From assembly GCA_025963725.1 (NCBI GenBank), contig JAOQAE010000002.1:186001-250000 (forward strand): a stretch of 64,000 nt of DNA, written 5' to 3'. The first letter of the stretch is position 1. Every line of letters starts with the position of its first letter. The stretch is from Bacteroidota bacterium (GTDB lineage Bacteria > Bacteroidota > Bacteroidia > 2-12-FULL-35-15). The notes beneath the pieces are model-generated. The model was not told where the DNA came from and did no database searches. It was given only the letters and a program-made list of their open reading frames with translations. Positions 8,424 to 18,573 of the stretch are shown here, piece after piece. Both the position numbers and the translations under genes were made by a program.

Positions 8424-9960
8424 GGGTTTCTGAAAACTTTTCCCTGGCAAGCGTCCTGAATTCCTTCTTGTCCACCTTGCTTTCGATCCAGGTGATAAAA
8501 TCAAAATAATTGAGCACCTTCTTTTCCAGCGGATCCCTGAAGATCTTTTCCAGGTCGGCTTTCAGCTCCCTGAACGCAGCGCTTTGCTTCGCGCCGGTAT
8601 CAATGTAAGGAAGCTTGTCGCGGATGAACCTTAACACCATGTTCTCAAATTTGTAGAGCTGCTTCCGCTTGTACAAAAAGCGGTAGGCGGAAAGCGCTGC
8701 ATAGGGCAGCATTTCCTGCTCTCCTTTTTCCCAGAACACGATCAGGCGCATGATCCTTGCAAAGCTTTGGATATCATCGCGAAGCGAATGCTCGTTGCCG
8801 GTCTCATTGATGATCTCGTTCAGCGCCTTGATGGCCTTGGAATACCTGTTATTCACAAAGTACACGATAGCGATGTTGTATTTGAATGTGACAATATCCG
8901 TTGCCGGGATCTTGTCAAAGTAAACGCCGATGCCCGCTACCACTTCATTGGCAATGCGTTCGGCCTGCTCGTAATTGGCAGAGCGGATGCTTACGCCAAG
9001 CACCAGCTTGTAGGAGGTGGCCCAGAGCAGTACGTTTTCACGGATGTTATGCGTTGCCAGCGAGCGGATCTTCCTGATGTAAGGCGCCGTTTCACTAAGC
9101 TTCTGAAGGTGGATGTAATTCACCACAAGGTTGTTCAGCGTTACCAGGTGCTTTTCAAATTCCTCTTCCCGGAGCTTTGCGGGAATCGATTGCAGCAGCT
9201 CGATATTCCGTTTGGTATAAATAAAGCTCTTGCTGTTGTTCCCGGAAGAAGTGTAATATACCGTGCGGATATAGTTCAGGTAATATTTATCATTGAAGGT
9301 GAGCTTGTTATAATTCAGCCGTTTGTATTTATTAAGCAGCTCCTGCATCAGCTCCAGGTCCTTCTCCGAGCGGGCAAATCCTTTTTTACGGATCTGTGAA
9401 AACACATCCAGCACCTCGCTTTTCAGCTGCAGGCTTTGTTTGATGGAATCAAGAATGCGGCTTTCCTCGGCAAACACGTTTTTATGAAAGCGCTCCGGCT
9501 CCGAATCCTTGTTGCGCAGCTGCATCAGCTTCGCCTTCCATTCAAGGATCTCCAGCAGCCTTGTTTTTTTATCCGTTTCCACCGCCAGCTTTTCCGCCTT
9601 GCGGTGAAGCTTTTCACATTGCCTGTACAATCCTTTCTGGTAAAGAAAATCGATGTCGATCAGCATTTCCTTTAATTCCACATCTATCGTGGAGCCTGCA
9701 TGAAAATTCCGCATGCTTTTAATGATCAGCAGGTGCAGGTAGTTTTTCACGGCTGCAAACCGCTTGATAAAAGGCTCTCCGCTGAACTTTGCCTTCAGCG
9801 CTTTTTCATCGTAACTTTTCTGGAGGGTGATCGCATCGAACAGCCGCACATAATTATTGCCTTCACCGATCACATGGCGTGAAGCATAAATTTTAAAGAA
9901 GCGTTTTTCCGACTGGGATAATGATTTTACCAGCTTATGGAGTTCATCGGAAGCGATCAT
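8416..9960 (-). CDS. large helical protein of unknown function, TPR-like
   Basis: A 514-residue protein, apparently cytoplasmic, with no signal peptide or membrane segment. It is almost wholly alpha-helical and Lys/Glu/Leu-rich. It opens with 'LHKLVKSLSQSEKRFFKIYA', a start I associate with a Bacteroidota-specific hypothetical family. From about residue 240 helical pairs such as 'ATDIVTFKYNIAIVYFVNNR' suggest TPR-type repeats, so protein-protein scaffolding is possible. No catalytic motif was recognised. It is transcribed alone, converging on cmk with an 8-base overlap and diverging from the T9SS cargo gene at 10114. Function is unknown. Confidence 0.75.
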   Translation of the reverse strand: MIASDELHKLVKSLSQSEKRFFKIYASRHVIGEGNNYVRLFDAITLQKSYDEKALKAKFSGEPFIKRFAAVKNYLHLLIIKSMRNFHAGSTIDVELKEMLIDIDFLYQKGLYRQCEKLHRKAEKLAVETDKKTRLLEILEWKAKLMQLRNKDSEPERFHKNVFAEESRILDSIKQSLQLKSEVLDVFSQIRKKGFARSEKDLELMQELLNKYKRLNYNKLTFNDKYYLNYIRTVYYTSSGNNSKSFIYTKRNIELLQSIPAKLREEEFEKHLVTLNNLVVNYIHLQKLSETAPYIRKIRSLATHNIRENVLLWATSYKLVLGVSIRSANYEQAERIANEVVAGIGVYFDKIPATDIVTFKYNIAIVYFVNNRYSKAIKALNEIINETGNEHSLRDDIQSFARIMRLIVFWEKGEQEMLPYAALSAYRFLYKRKQLYKFENMVLRFIRDKLPYIDTGAKQSAAFRELKADLEKIFRDPLEKKVLNYFDFITWIESKVDKKEFRTLAREKFSETLN

Positions 9961-10053
9961 GAAAGAGGATGATTAATTCATAATACCATTATCAAATATA
10001 GTATAATTTCTTAATAACTGAAGTTTGACTTAGTATAATCAATGTATTTAAGA

Positions 10054-10084
10054 TTGATTCCGGTTGATTATTCATTCAAATTTG
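10054..10084 (+). promoter_or_regulatory. possible promoter of the 939-residue cargo gene
   Basis: TTG (10054-10056), 20 bases, then CAAATTTG (10077-10084), one mismatch to TAnnTTTG, 29 bases before the ATG. It is supported only by spacing and near-consensus. Confidence 0.35.
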
Positions 10085-10113
10085 TAAGGAAATAAATAAC
10101 CAGGCAGTACATA

Positions 10114-12933
10114 ATGCGACACGACCATTTCCTAAGGCCTGCAGTTAAAAGGGCTTCTGTTCGGGGGAGCAGGGCGCCCTATACACTGCTGTGCCTTTTA
10201 TTCTCTTTTTTTGCAGTCCTTTGCACAGGGCAGGTAAGCACCCTGTATACTTTTTCCAAGCCAACGGCCGCCCATGCATTTATGGCGGGAGGCACCACCC
10301 TTGCCAGCGGCAACGGCGCATCCATGGACAATACCATTTATACCAATGTGCCCATCGGCTTTCCATTCAGCTTTAACGGCATCGATTACACAACCGTTGG
10401 CGTGAGCACCAATGGATTTCTTTGGTTCGGTTCCACCAATCCCGCAACCACGGACTATAATCCTATCTCTTCCGCCACAGCCATGTCGGGCGTGGTAGCC
10501 GGCTATGCGGCAAACCTGACAGGGCGTGTAGCTGCCGCCACATTAAAATACACAACTACCGGAACATGCCCTAACAGGGTTTTTATGGTGGAGTGGAACA
10601 ACATGATCGTTTCAGGGGTCACTACAGGCTCGTTCAGCGCCAACCGGATCGACATACAGATCAAGCTCTATGAAGGCTCCAACAACATTGACATTCATCC
10701 GTATGATTCGCCTTATTTTGTAACGGCGCTTTATTCGGGGCAGGTAGGGTTAAGAGGAAGCTCCAATACCGATTATAATATCAGGTCGGTTACCACCTGC
10801 ACCAATACATGGAACACTTCCGTAGCAGGCGCCTCCAATGCGGCTGTCTGCCAGATCGATGGCGCCACCTGTTCCACATTTCCCGCTGCCAACCTCATCT
10901 ACAGGTTTACCAATGGTGCCGCGGTATCCTCACTCACATGGAACGGAAGCGTGAGCAGCGACTGGTTCACCGCTGCCAACTGGACCCCCGCGGTTGTCCC
11001 GACGATCTACTGGAGTGTAACATTGCCGGCGGCGTTAACAACGTATCCTTCCCTCAGCGGAAGCAGCAACGCATACTGCAGGAGTCTGACGCTTGCCGCC
11101 GGAAGCTCATTGTCAACTGCCGCAGGCTATTCCGGCACGCTGAGCATCAGCGGAAGCCTTGCAAACGATGGAACGATAACTAATAACGGCAGCAATTACA
11201 TAACGCTCACCGGAACTACGGGTACGGCGCTAAGCGGCCTGGGCGATTTCAGCGCGGCGGATCTTTTCCTGTCGGGTGCCTGCGCGGCCTATACAATGGG
11301 CAACGCCATCGTGATGAGGAAGCTGAACATTGGCGTATCCGCAGCGCTCAGCATGAACACGTATAATCTAACAGTGCTCACAGCATTAACACAAACCGGA
11401 ACCATCAACCAGTCAAGCGGAGTTTTGCAGATCGAAGATCCGGCCTGTACACTAACGAATGCCACCTTCAATGAAAATACCGGCACTACGTATTTTGCGA
11501 TCGGCACAGGCACCGCGGCGGCAAATCAAACCGTGCCTTCCATCACTTATTACAACCTGAAAGTGAACACCAACAATGGTTTTACGGCATCAGTGGGCAA
11601 TGGCGGTACCGTTACCTGCAATAATCTTACGATCAGCAACCCGGGCGCTTCGGGCGGAATTGCCAGTGTGGTGAATGCTGTAAGCGTGAATGCCAATTTC
11701 GACCTTGCCCCAACAGGCAACACTCCAGCGGTGAATCTCAGCAGCAACATTACCGTTGCCGGCATTATGACCCTGTATGCAGGTGTGATCAGCACCGGCA
11801 CAAACAAGGTGATCATCAGCAACTCTTCGGCAGGAGCGGTGGTGCAGGGCGGAAGCAACGTGGATTACACGCTCAGCTACATTAACGGGAACCTGCGCAG
11901 GATGATCCTTTCCGGGGCTGTCGCCAATTATGATTTCCCGATGGGCGACGCCAGCAGTCCGCGTTACATTGTAATGATGGATAATGGTTTATCGGGCGGC
12001 GGATTTACCTTCATCGATGCCGCATTTCTTCCACTCACAAATCACAGCGATGCGGCCATGGTGGCTACCGAGCCTTCCGAGCCCGGTGTTACGTATGATC
12101 ATATCTGCACCGAAGGCGTCTGGTACCTCGATCCCGACAACCAGCCTGCTGCCGGCACTTACGATATTAAAGCCTACACACTTAATTTCAGCGGGCTCAT
12201 CGACGATCAGTTCGCGGTGCTGAAAAGGATCTCAGGCTCTCTGACCGGCGCCGATTGGGACAATGGCGGTGCAGCAGCAACGCGGCCTTCCAGCATGCAG
12301 CCCGGCAGGACTGTGGCGAGCGGTTATGCGCTGCGCTTCGGCTTGAGCTCCTTTTCACAATTCGGCATTGCCACGCATCCGGTAATTCCGCTGCCGATAG
12401 AGCTGCTCTCGTTTACAGGAAAAAAAGCAGGCCATGAAAATGTGCTTGAATGGATCACTGCAAGCGAGCATAACAACGATCACTTTTCGCTTGAGCGATC
12501 TGCAGATGCGCTCGGTTTTTATGAGATCGCAAAAGTGGATGGAGCTGGAAACAGCAGCCAGCTGACCGGCTATGCACACAATGATGGATCTCCTCCCGCC
12601 GGCATTTCCTATTATCGCTTAAAGCAGGTTGATTTCGACGGAAGGTATTCCTACAGCAATACGATAGCACTCGACAGGACTGTTGCAGACCTTGAGCTGC
12701 TGAATGTATATAGCACGGAAGGGGAGATAGAGATCACCCTTAATTGCAGCGGCGGTTGTGCCGTGGTTTGTGAGCTGTATGATGCAGAAGGCAGGCTCCT
12801 GCTTTCTTCAGCGGGGCAGGTCCCGGGAGAGGGCTCCGTATGGCGCATTCCTGCGGGGAACCTGTCGAAAGGGATCTATTTTCTCAAGGCAATTAACGGC
12901 AATACGGTGCTCACTAAAAAAATTATTCTTTAG
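10114..12933 (+). CDS. T9SS-sorted secreted surface protein
   Basis: A 939-residue exported protein. The N-terminus has a long basic n-region and a hydrophobic core ending near 'FAVLCTGQ' (about residue 40), a Sec signal. Residues ~45-270 form a beta-rich module with 'YDSPYFVTALYSGQVGLRG'. Residues ~275-750 are Thr/Ser/Gly/Asn-rich beta repeats of the kind seen in adhesins. Residues ~765-860 contain 'LPIELLSFTGKK' and 'YYRLKQVDFDGRYSYSN', a module common just before T9SS sorting domains. The last ~70 residues end in 'GIYFLKAINGNTVLTKKIIL', a type A sorting domain. It should be secreted through T9SS and attached or released at the surface. The ligand is unknown. Confidence 0.85.
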   Translation: MRHDHFLRPAVKRASVRGSRAPYTLLCLLFSFFAVLCTGQVSTLYTFSKPTAAHAFMAGGTTLASGNGASMDNTIYTNVPIGFPFSFNGIDYTTVGVSTNGFLWFGSTNPATTDYNPISSATAMSGVVAGYAANLTGRVAAATLKYTTTGTCPNRVFMVEWNNMIVSGVTTGSFSANRIDIQIKLYEGSNNIDIHPYDSPYFVTALYSGQVGLRGSSNTDYNIRSVTTCTNTWNTSVAGASNAAVCQIDGATCSTFPAANLIYRFTNGAAVSSLTWNGSVSSDWFTAANWTPAVVPTIYWSVTLPAALTTYPSLSGSSNAYCRSLTLAAGSSLSTAAGYSGTLSISGSLANDGTITNNGSNYITLTGTTGTALSGLGDFSAADLFLSGACAAYTMGNAIVMRKLNIGVSAALSMNTYNLTVLTALTQTGTINQSSGVLQIEDPACTLTNATFNENTGTTYFAIGTGTAAANQTVPSITYYNLKVNTNNGFTASVGNGGTVTCNNLTISNPGASGGIASVVNAVSVNANFDLAPTGNTPAVNLSSNITVAGIMTLYAGVISTGTNKVIISNSSAGAVVQGGSNVDYTLSYINGNLRRMILSGAVANYDFPMGDASSPRYIVMMDNGLSGGGFTFIDAAFLPLTNHSDAAMVATEPSEPGVTYDHICTEGVWYLDPDNQPAAGTYDIKAYTLNFSGLIDDQFAVLKRISGSLTGADWDNGGAAATRPSSMQPGRTVASGYALRFGLSSFSQFGIATHPVIPLPIELLSFTGKKAGHENVLEWITASEHNNDHFSLERSADALGFYEIAKVDGAGNSSQLTGYAHNDGSPPAGISYYRLKQVDFDGRYSYSNTIALDRTVADLELLNVYSTEGEIEITLNCSGGCAVVCELYDAEGRLLLSSAGQVPGEGSVWRIPAGNLSKGIYFLKAINGNTVLTKKIIL

Positions 12934-12987
12934 CTGCATACCGCTTTTTTCTCCGTTTAGCCCTGATATTAAATAAGCATTAAAAAT

Positions 12988-13017
12988 TTGATTTAAAGCA
13001 ATCTAATTCTAAATTTG
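12988..13017 (+). promoter_or_regulatory. promoter of the adhesin-sprF operon
   Basis: TTG (12988-12990), exactly 19 bases, then TAAATTTG (13010-13017), a full match to the Bacteroidota primary sigma consensus, 37 bases before the ATG at 13055. Confidence 0.75.
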
Positions 13018-13054
13018 AATAGTTTTACGCGTACTTCAATCAACAAAAATATAT

Positions 13055-16000
13055 ATGAAAAAAATAAATCCTTGCCGCCTTATTTTTAAAGGCAGCCTCC
13101 TCGCATTTTTCTTCCTGTTCACGCAGGCCTTTCATGCAGGCGCACAAACCTTCTACACCGAAACTTTTGACGGAAGCCCTTGTCCGGGGAGCTCCAACTG
13201 CGATCCCAGCCTGGTATCGTGGACAACCACATCAGTGACCGCTGAAGGCGCTGCTGCCAATAAATGGTTTGTCAGCTGCCAGGAGAACGGCAATGCGGCA
13301 GGCACCTGCGGTACGGGATGTGCGGGTGATCAGTCGCTGCACCTCGGAACCCTTTCCAATTTCTTTTGCTCCTCGGGCGACTGCGGTGCTGCTTACAATG
13401 CAACAGGCGCCGCCAATGTTACCGACAAGCGCGCCGAATCGCCGGTGATCAATTGCACGGGGCAATTCGGGATCACCATCGCATTCAATTACATAGGCAA
13501 GGGACAAACCTGCACCACCGATTTTTGCGACCTCCAGTACAGCACCAACGGAGGAGCCACCTGGAATAACCTGCAAACCTGTATGACCTCCACCACCTGC
13601 GGATCGGGGCAGGGGAGATGGACCGCATTTTCCATTGCAATGCCTGCCACCTGCGATAACAATCCGAATGTGAAGATCGGCTTCCACTGGAAGAACAATG
13701 GCGATGGCGCGGGCTCCGACCCTTCATTCGCAGTGGACGACATCACATTGTCCGTTGTTACATCTACCAACACCATCACTACAGGAGTTATTGCCGGAAG
13801 CCCCTTCTGCGCATGCAGCGCCATCAATGTGCCATTTGTAAGCACAGGCACATTCACGGCAGGTAATATTTACACGGCTCAGCTATCGGATGCAGCAGGA
13901 AGCTTTGCCGCGCCAACCGCCATCGGCACGCTTGCAAGCACGGCCAACGCAGGTACCATTGCAGCCGCCATTCCCTGCGGAACTCCCACAGGCAGCGGAT
14001 ACCGCATTCGCGTAGTAAGCTCGGCACCGGTTGTTACCGGCACCGATAACGGCGTCAACATCACCATCAATGCACTGCCTGTAGCCACGTTCAGCTATAC
14101 CGGCACGCCTTATTGCTCTACTGCGGCAAATCCGCTTCCCACATATAGCGGCGGGGGAACAGCCGGAACATTCACCGCGCCTGCAGGGCTTGTATTTGTG
14201 AGCGCTGCAACAGGAGAGGTAAATCTTTCGGCAAGCACAGCCGGCACATACACTGTTACCAATACAATTCCCGCTTCGGGCGGATGTGCTGCGGTTACGG
14301 CCACTTCCAGCATTACGATCACCACTGCACCTGCCGGCACGTTCAGCTACGCTGCAACCCCTTATTGCGCCGATGCTGCCGATCCTTCACCAACATTCAG
14401 CGGCGGAGGCGTGGCAGGAGCATTCACAGCGCCGGCCGGGCTTGTATTTGTAAGTGCTGCAGCAGGACAGGTTGACCTCTCGGCAAGCACCCCGGGAACA
14501 TATACCGTTACCAATACTATTGCCGCTTCAGGCGGATGCGCTGCCGTTACAGCCACTTCATCCATCACCATCAATCCTGTTCAGAATGCTGCCTTCAGCT
14601 ATTCCGCAAGTACCTACTGCCAATCGGGCACCGATCCTGCGCCAACTATAACGGGCACGCCGGGCGGAACATTCAGCGCATCGCCTGCAGGACTCGTGTT
14701 CATCAGCACGGCAACAGGCGAGATCGACCTTTCAGCCAGCGCATTGAATACGTATACAATTACGTATACCACGCCGGGGCCCTGCAGCGCAAGCTCAACG
14801 GCATCGGTGACCATATCAACAGCGCCGGCGGCAACATTCAGCTATACAGGATCGCCTTATTGCGTTAATGGCACCGATCCCTTTCCAACGTTCGGGGCAG
14901 GAGCAAGCGCGGGTGCATTTTCAGGCCCGCCGGGAGTACTATTTGTGAGCACGTCAACCGGGCAGATCGACCTTTCTTTAAGTACGCCGGGAACTTACGT
15001 GATATCAAACAACATCGCGGCTTCGGGAGGATGTCCTGCTTCATTCGCTATTGACACCATTGTGATCAGCCCTGTGCAGGATTCATCGTTCAGTTATTCT
15101 TCGTCCACATACTGCCAGTCGCCTGTAGATCCCACACCTGTGATCACCGGAACACCGGGCGGAACTTTTACCGCTACGCCTGCGGGGGTTGCCTTCATCA
15201 GCACCACAACAGGCGAGATCGATATTTCGGCAACCCCGGTGAACACGTACACTATTACTTATACAACACCCGGGCCTTGTCCGGTGAGCATGAGCGTCTC
15301 GTTAACAGTAACTCCGCCGCAGATCGCAGGTTTCAGCTATGCAGGCAGCCCTTATTGCGCCAATGGAGCGGATCCATCGCCAACCCTGGCTGCCGGCGGA
15401 AGCGCGGGAACATTCACCGCTTCTCCCGCGGGATTAACATTTGTAAGCACTGCAACGGGTGAAGTTGACCTTTCTGCAAGCACTCCCGGAACATACATGG
15501 TAACGAATACGATCGCAGCATCCGGCAGTTGCCCTGCAGCTTCCGATTCGTCCAGCATCACCATCAACCCTGTGCAGGATTCAACCTTCAGCTACCCGGG
15601 GAGCAGCTTCTGCCAAACGGGAACTACAACTCCAACGGTTACAGGCGTGGCGGGAGGAACATTCAGCTCATCGCCTGCAGGCCTTGTTTTTGTAAGTACA
15701 GCCACAGGCGAGATCGATCTTGCATCAAGCGCGATCGGCTCGTATTCCGTAACGTATACAACACCTGGGCCCTGCGCCGGCAGCATGACAGTCGCAATAA
15801 CGATCACACCGCCGCCAACAGCCGATTTCAGCTATTCAAGCCCATCGTATTGCCAGAATGATCCGAATCCTTCGCCTGTATTCAGCGGAAGCTCAACTGC
15901 CGGAACATTTACCGCATCTCCCGCAGGCCTTGCATTTGTAAGCCCAACAACGGGGCAGGTGAATCTCGGCGGCAGCACAGCCGGAACATACACTGTAACA

Positions 16001-17041
16001 AATACCATTGCCGCTGCCGGCGGATGTCCTTCTGCCACGGAAACAACAACCATCACCATTGACCCGGTGCCGACCATCACGGTGAACTCACCAGTGATCT
16101 GTAACGGCGAAAGCGCCACCTTAACGGCAAGCGGCGCCTCGTCCTATTCATGGTCGAGCGGCGGAACGGCAAGCACAGAAACCGTTTCACCGACAAGCAG
16201 CACTACGTATACTGTAACCGGAACAACAGGAGGCTGCTCCAACACGGCATTGTCGATCGTTAGCGTATCCAACTGCAACGTGCCCGATGCGAATTTTTCC
16301 GGGACTCCAACGGTAATGTGCCAGGCGGGATGTGCCGATTTTACCGACCTGAGCACCAACACGCCAACATCCTGGAACTGGTCGTTCCCGGGCGCAACAC
16401 CTTCCACATCCACTGCGCAGAACCCGACGAATATTTGTTATTCTGCCAACGGAAGCTATGATGTAACGCTGATCGCGACCAATTCAAGCGGATCGGATAC
16501 GCTCACGATAAGCGGCTATATTACGGTGGGCGCGCCTGTTACGGTGAACATTACCGGCAACCTGCTCATCACTTCCTGTGAAGAGACCGTGCTCACAGCT
16601 GTTCCGGGAGACGGAACATATTCATGGGGGCCATCGGGAACATTGTCGGGAACCAGCGGAGCTTCCGTAACCGCCAGGCCGCCGGCAACACAGCAATATT
16701 ATGTAACCTATACAAGCCCGGAAGGCTGTACCGATTCGGATACAACAACCGTGGTGGTGCAGGACATCAATACCTATTTCCTGCCAACAGGATTTACCCC
16801 GAACAACGATGGAATAAATGACCAGGTGCATCTGCACGGAAGGGGCATCGATTATTTTACGCTGAAAATATTTGACCGCATCGGGGAAAAGGTATTCGAG
16901 AGCAGCGACCTTGAAAAAGGCTGGGATGGCAGGCTGCACGGCCTTCCGATGAATGACGGGGTGTTTGTGTACACGCTCGACATTACTTTCTGTAACGGGG
17001 AGCGCGTGAAGAAACACGGCGACATCACACTTGTAAAATAA
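13055..17041 (+). CDS. giant repeat adhesin with PKD and gliding-type (type B) C-terminal domain
   Basis: A 1328-residue secreted protein. The signal peptide ends near 'AFHAGAQ' (about residue 31). Residues ~32-235 are a Cys-rich jelly-roll-like module. Eight repeats of ~82 residues, each starting with a 'FSY...YC' signature, run from about residue 345 to 1005. They are of two kinds: those ending in a 'TNTIAASGGC'-like phrase and those ending 'YTTPGPC'. A PKD-like domain ('SWNWSFPGATPS') lies near 1100-1165. Residues ~1243-1328 ('LPTGFTPNNDGINDQVHLHG' onward) are the gliding motility-associated C-terminal domain, a type B T9SS signal. The PorP/SprF gene follows after 24 bases, the usual partner arrangement. 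An adhesion or motility role is inferred. Confidence 0.9.
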   Translation: MKKINPCRLIFKGSLLAFFFLFTQAFHAGAQTFYTETFDGSPCPGSSNCDPSLVSWTTTSVTAEGAAANKWFVSCQENGNAAGTCGTGCAGDQSLHLGTLSNFFCSSGDCGAAYNATGAANVTDKRAESPVINCTGQFGITIAFNYIGKGQTCTTDFCDLQYSTNGGATWNNLQTCMTSTTCGSGQGRWTAFSIAMPATCDNNPNVKIGFHWKNNGDGAGSDPSFAVDDITLSVVTSTNTITTGVIAGSPFCACSAINVPFVSTGTFTAGNIYTAQLSDAAGSFAAPTAIGTLASTANAGTIAAAIPCGTPTGSGYRIRVVSSAPVVTGTDNGVNITINALPVATFSYTGTPYCSTAANPLPTYSGGGTAGTFTAPAGLVFVSAATGEVNLSASTAGTYTVTNTIPASGGCAAVTATSSITITTAPAGTFSYAATPYCADAADPSPTFSGGGVAGAFTAPAGLVFVSAAAGQVDLSASTPGTYTVTNTIAASGGCAAVTATSSITINPVQNAAFSYSASTYCQSGTDPAPTITGTPGGTFSASPAGLVFISTATGEIDLSASALNTYTITYTTPGPCSASSTASVTISTAPAATFSYTGSPYCVNGTDPFPTFGAGASAGAFSGPPGVLFVSTSTGQIDLSLSTPGTYVISNNIAASGGCPASFAIDTIVISPVQDSSFSYSSSTYCQSPVDPTPVITGTPGGTFTATPAGVAFISTTTGEIDISATPVNTYTITYTTPGPCPVSMSVSLTVTPPQIAGFSYAGSPYCANGADPSPTLAAGGSAGTFTASPAGLTFVSTATGEVDLSASTPGTYMVTNTIAASGSCPAASDSSSITINPVQDSTFSYPGSSFCQTGTTTPTVTGVAGGTFSSSPAGLVFVSTATGEIDLASSAIGSYSVTYTTPGPCAGSMTVAITITPPPTADFSYSSPSYCQNDPNPSPVFSGSSTAGTFTASPAGLAFVSPTTGQVNLGGSTAGTYTVTNTIAAAGGCPSATETTTITIDPVPTITVNSPVICNGESATLTASGASSYSWSSGGTASTETVSPTSSTTYTVTGTTGGCSNTALSIVSVSNCNVPDANFSGTPTVMCQAGCADFTDLSTNTPTSWNWSFPGATPSTSTAQNPTNICYSANGSYDVTLIATNSSGSDTLTISGYITVGAPVTVNITGNLLITSCEETVLTAVPGDGTYSWGPSGTLSGTSGASVTARPPATQQYYVTYTSPEGCTDSDTTTVVVQDINTYFLPTGFTPNNDGINDQVHLHGRGIDYFTLKIFDRIGEKVFESSDLEKGWDGRLHGLPMNDGVFVYTLDITFCNGERVKKHGDITLVK

Positions 17042-17065
17042 TTTGTGCTAAACGAAAGAGAGCTT

Positions 17066-18100
17066 ATGAAAACTATAAAATTCTTCTTCCTCATTTTTAT
17101 TGCTGCGGGCATCAATGCTTCAGCGCAGGACCGTCATTATTCCCAGTTCTATGCAGCGCCGCTCAATGCAAACCCGGGCAATACGGGCGTGTTCAATGGC
17201 GACATCCGTGCCTACACGCTCTACAGGATGCAATGGTTCACCGTGACCAATCCGTATAAAACATTTACCATTGCGCTCGACGGGCCGATCTTTAAAAAGA
17301 AGATGCGCAGCGACGATTTTTTTGCGGCAGGGCTTGAGATCACGAATGATAATGTGGGAAGTCCGCGCTTAAAGACAAACACCTTTAACGGATTGATCTC
17401 TTATACGAAATTTATCGGTGGACGACAGCATCACCAGATCACGCTGGGCTACGAGATCGGCTACGCGATCAAAAGCGTGAGCACCGGCGGACTTACATGG
17501 GACAGCCAGTGGGATGGCACCAGCTATAATGGCGCTGTGGGTGTGAATGAAGGCGGCGGAGGCGGAGCAGGCTATCTCGATATGTCAACAGGGCTTGTTT
17601 GGAATTTCACGACAACACATTTGTTCAGGAGCTCGCTGGGCTTTTCATTCCATCATTTTACGGCGCCTGCCAACTCCATTCACGGCGGGCCGGAGCGACT
17701 GATCCCGAAATTCGGGGTGCAGTGGAACATCGGCTATCACCTGAGCGAAACGAGCAACACGACGCTTATGCCGAGCATCATTGCCTACCAGCAGGGAACC
17801 TCTCTGTTATTGAACGGCGGATGCAACGTGAAATATGTATTGGAGGAGCATTCGCGCTATACCAATAACCAGCAGGACAAAGCATTTTACATCGGCGTGT
17901 TCTACCGATTCCGCGATGCGGCTTATGTTACCTTCCGCTACGATTACGATGCGTTCACTTTCTCTGCAGCGTACGATGTGAACATTTCCGGCTTAACACC
18001 CGCAAGCAAAAGCGTGGGAGGCTTCGAGATCGCAATCCAGTGGAAAGGCATCCTCGGCAAGAACAAGCTTGCGAAGAGATCGAGTGTAAGGTTTATGTAA
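17066..18100 (+). CDS. PorP/SprF family T9SS outer-membrane protein
   Basis: A 344-residue outer-membrane barrel. I chose the ATG at 17066 because it begins the signal peptide ('FFFLIFIAAGINASAQ'); an upstream GTG at 17045 would add seven charged residues in front. The mature N-terminus 'DRHYSQFYAAPLNANPGNTG' is the hallmark of the PorP/SprF family. In Flavobacterium, SprF is needed for secretion of the adhesin SprB, which carries a type B C-terminal domain. Here the gene directly follows a type B adhesin, so a dedicated partnership is likely. A Gly-rich loop ('EGGGGGAGY') sits near residue 165. Confidence 0.9.
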   Translation: MKTIKFFFLIFIAAGINASAQDRHYSQFYAAPLNANPGNTGVFNGDIRAYTLYRMQWFTVTNPYKTFTIALDGPIFKKKMRSDDFFAAGLEITNDNVGSPRLKTNTFNGLISYTKFIGGRQHHQITLGYEIGYAIKSVSTGGLTWDSQWDGTSYNGAVGVNEGGGGGAGYLDMSTGLVWNFTTTHLFRSSLGFSFHHFTAPANSIHGGPERLIPKFGVQWNIGYHLSETSNTTLMPSIIAYQQGTSLLLNGGCNVKYVLEEHSRYTNNQQDKAFYIGVFYRFRDAAYVTFRYDYDAFTFSAAYDVNISGLTPASKSVGGFEIAIQWKGILGKNKLAKRSSVRFM

Positions 18101-18103
18101 GCT

Positions 18104-18451
18104 TTATTTCAGCTTCAGGAAATCGCCGTCAACAATGAACAGCTTAACACCACCGGCTGAGCTGGTACGGTGCGAGCTTAATTCGTCCGACACCTGGTAG
18201 CTCATTCCTTTGGAGAGCTTCATCATTCTTTCATCGGCAAGCTCTGTGTCCATTTCTCCTTCAACGCAATAAATGATGTGTCCTTTTTCACACCAGTGGT
18301 CGGCTTTGTAGTTAGCTGAATACTCCACCATCCGGATCCTCAGTCCCTCGAACTGCAGCGTTTTCCAGTAAGCAATTCCGGTTTCTCCTTTATGCTCCAC
18401 AGCAGGGATCTTCTCCCAGTCGGTAATTTGAAAAGCAATGTTTTTTTCCAT
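18104..18451 (-). CDS. cupin-fold protein with DHWC motif
   Basis: A 115-residue single-domain cupin. The motif 'ADHWCEKGHIIYCVEGE' at about residues 49-65 supplies the His/Cys/Glu pattern of small cupins described as having a DHCW motif. Metal binding at these residues is likely from family knowledge, but substrate and reaction are unknown. There is no signal peptide. It ends three bases from the end of the convergent PorP/SprF gene and is transcribed alone. Confidence 0.75.
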   Translation of the reverse strand: MEKNIAFQITDWEKIPAVEHKGETGIAYWKTLQFEGLRIRMVEYSANYKADHWCEKGHIIYCVEGEMDTELADERMMKLSKGMSYQVSDELSSHRTSSAGGVKLFIVDGDFLKLK

Positions 18452-18499
18452 TTTGTAGCGCGTGTTTTATAAAGGTATGCATTCCTCCTGATTGTGTTT

Positions 18500-18530
18500 T
18501 TGCTTTTCGAAAAATAATATTCTACTTTAG
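18500..18530 (+). promoter_or_regulatory. promoter of the DUF4231-like gene
   Basis: TTG (18500-18502), 20 bases, then TACTTTAG (18523-18530), one base from the TAnnTTTG consensus, 43 bases before the ATG. Confidence 0.5.
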
Positions 18531-18573
18531 CCAGAACTGCTCCACATCATAATTCATCGCTAAAAGAACAATC

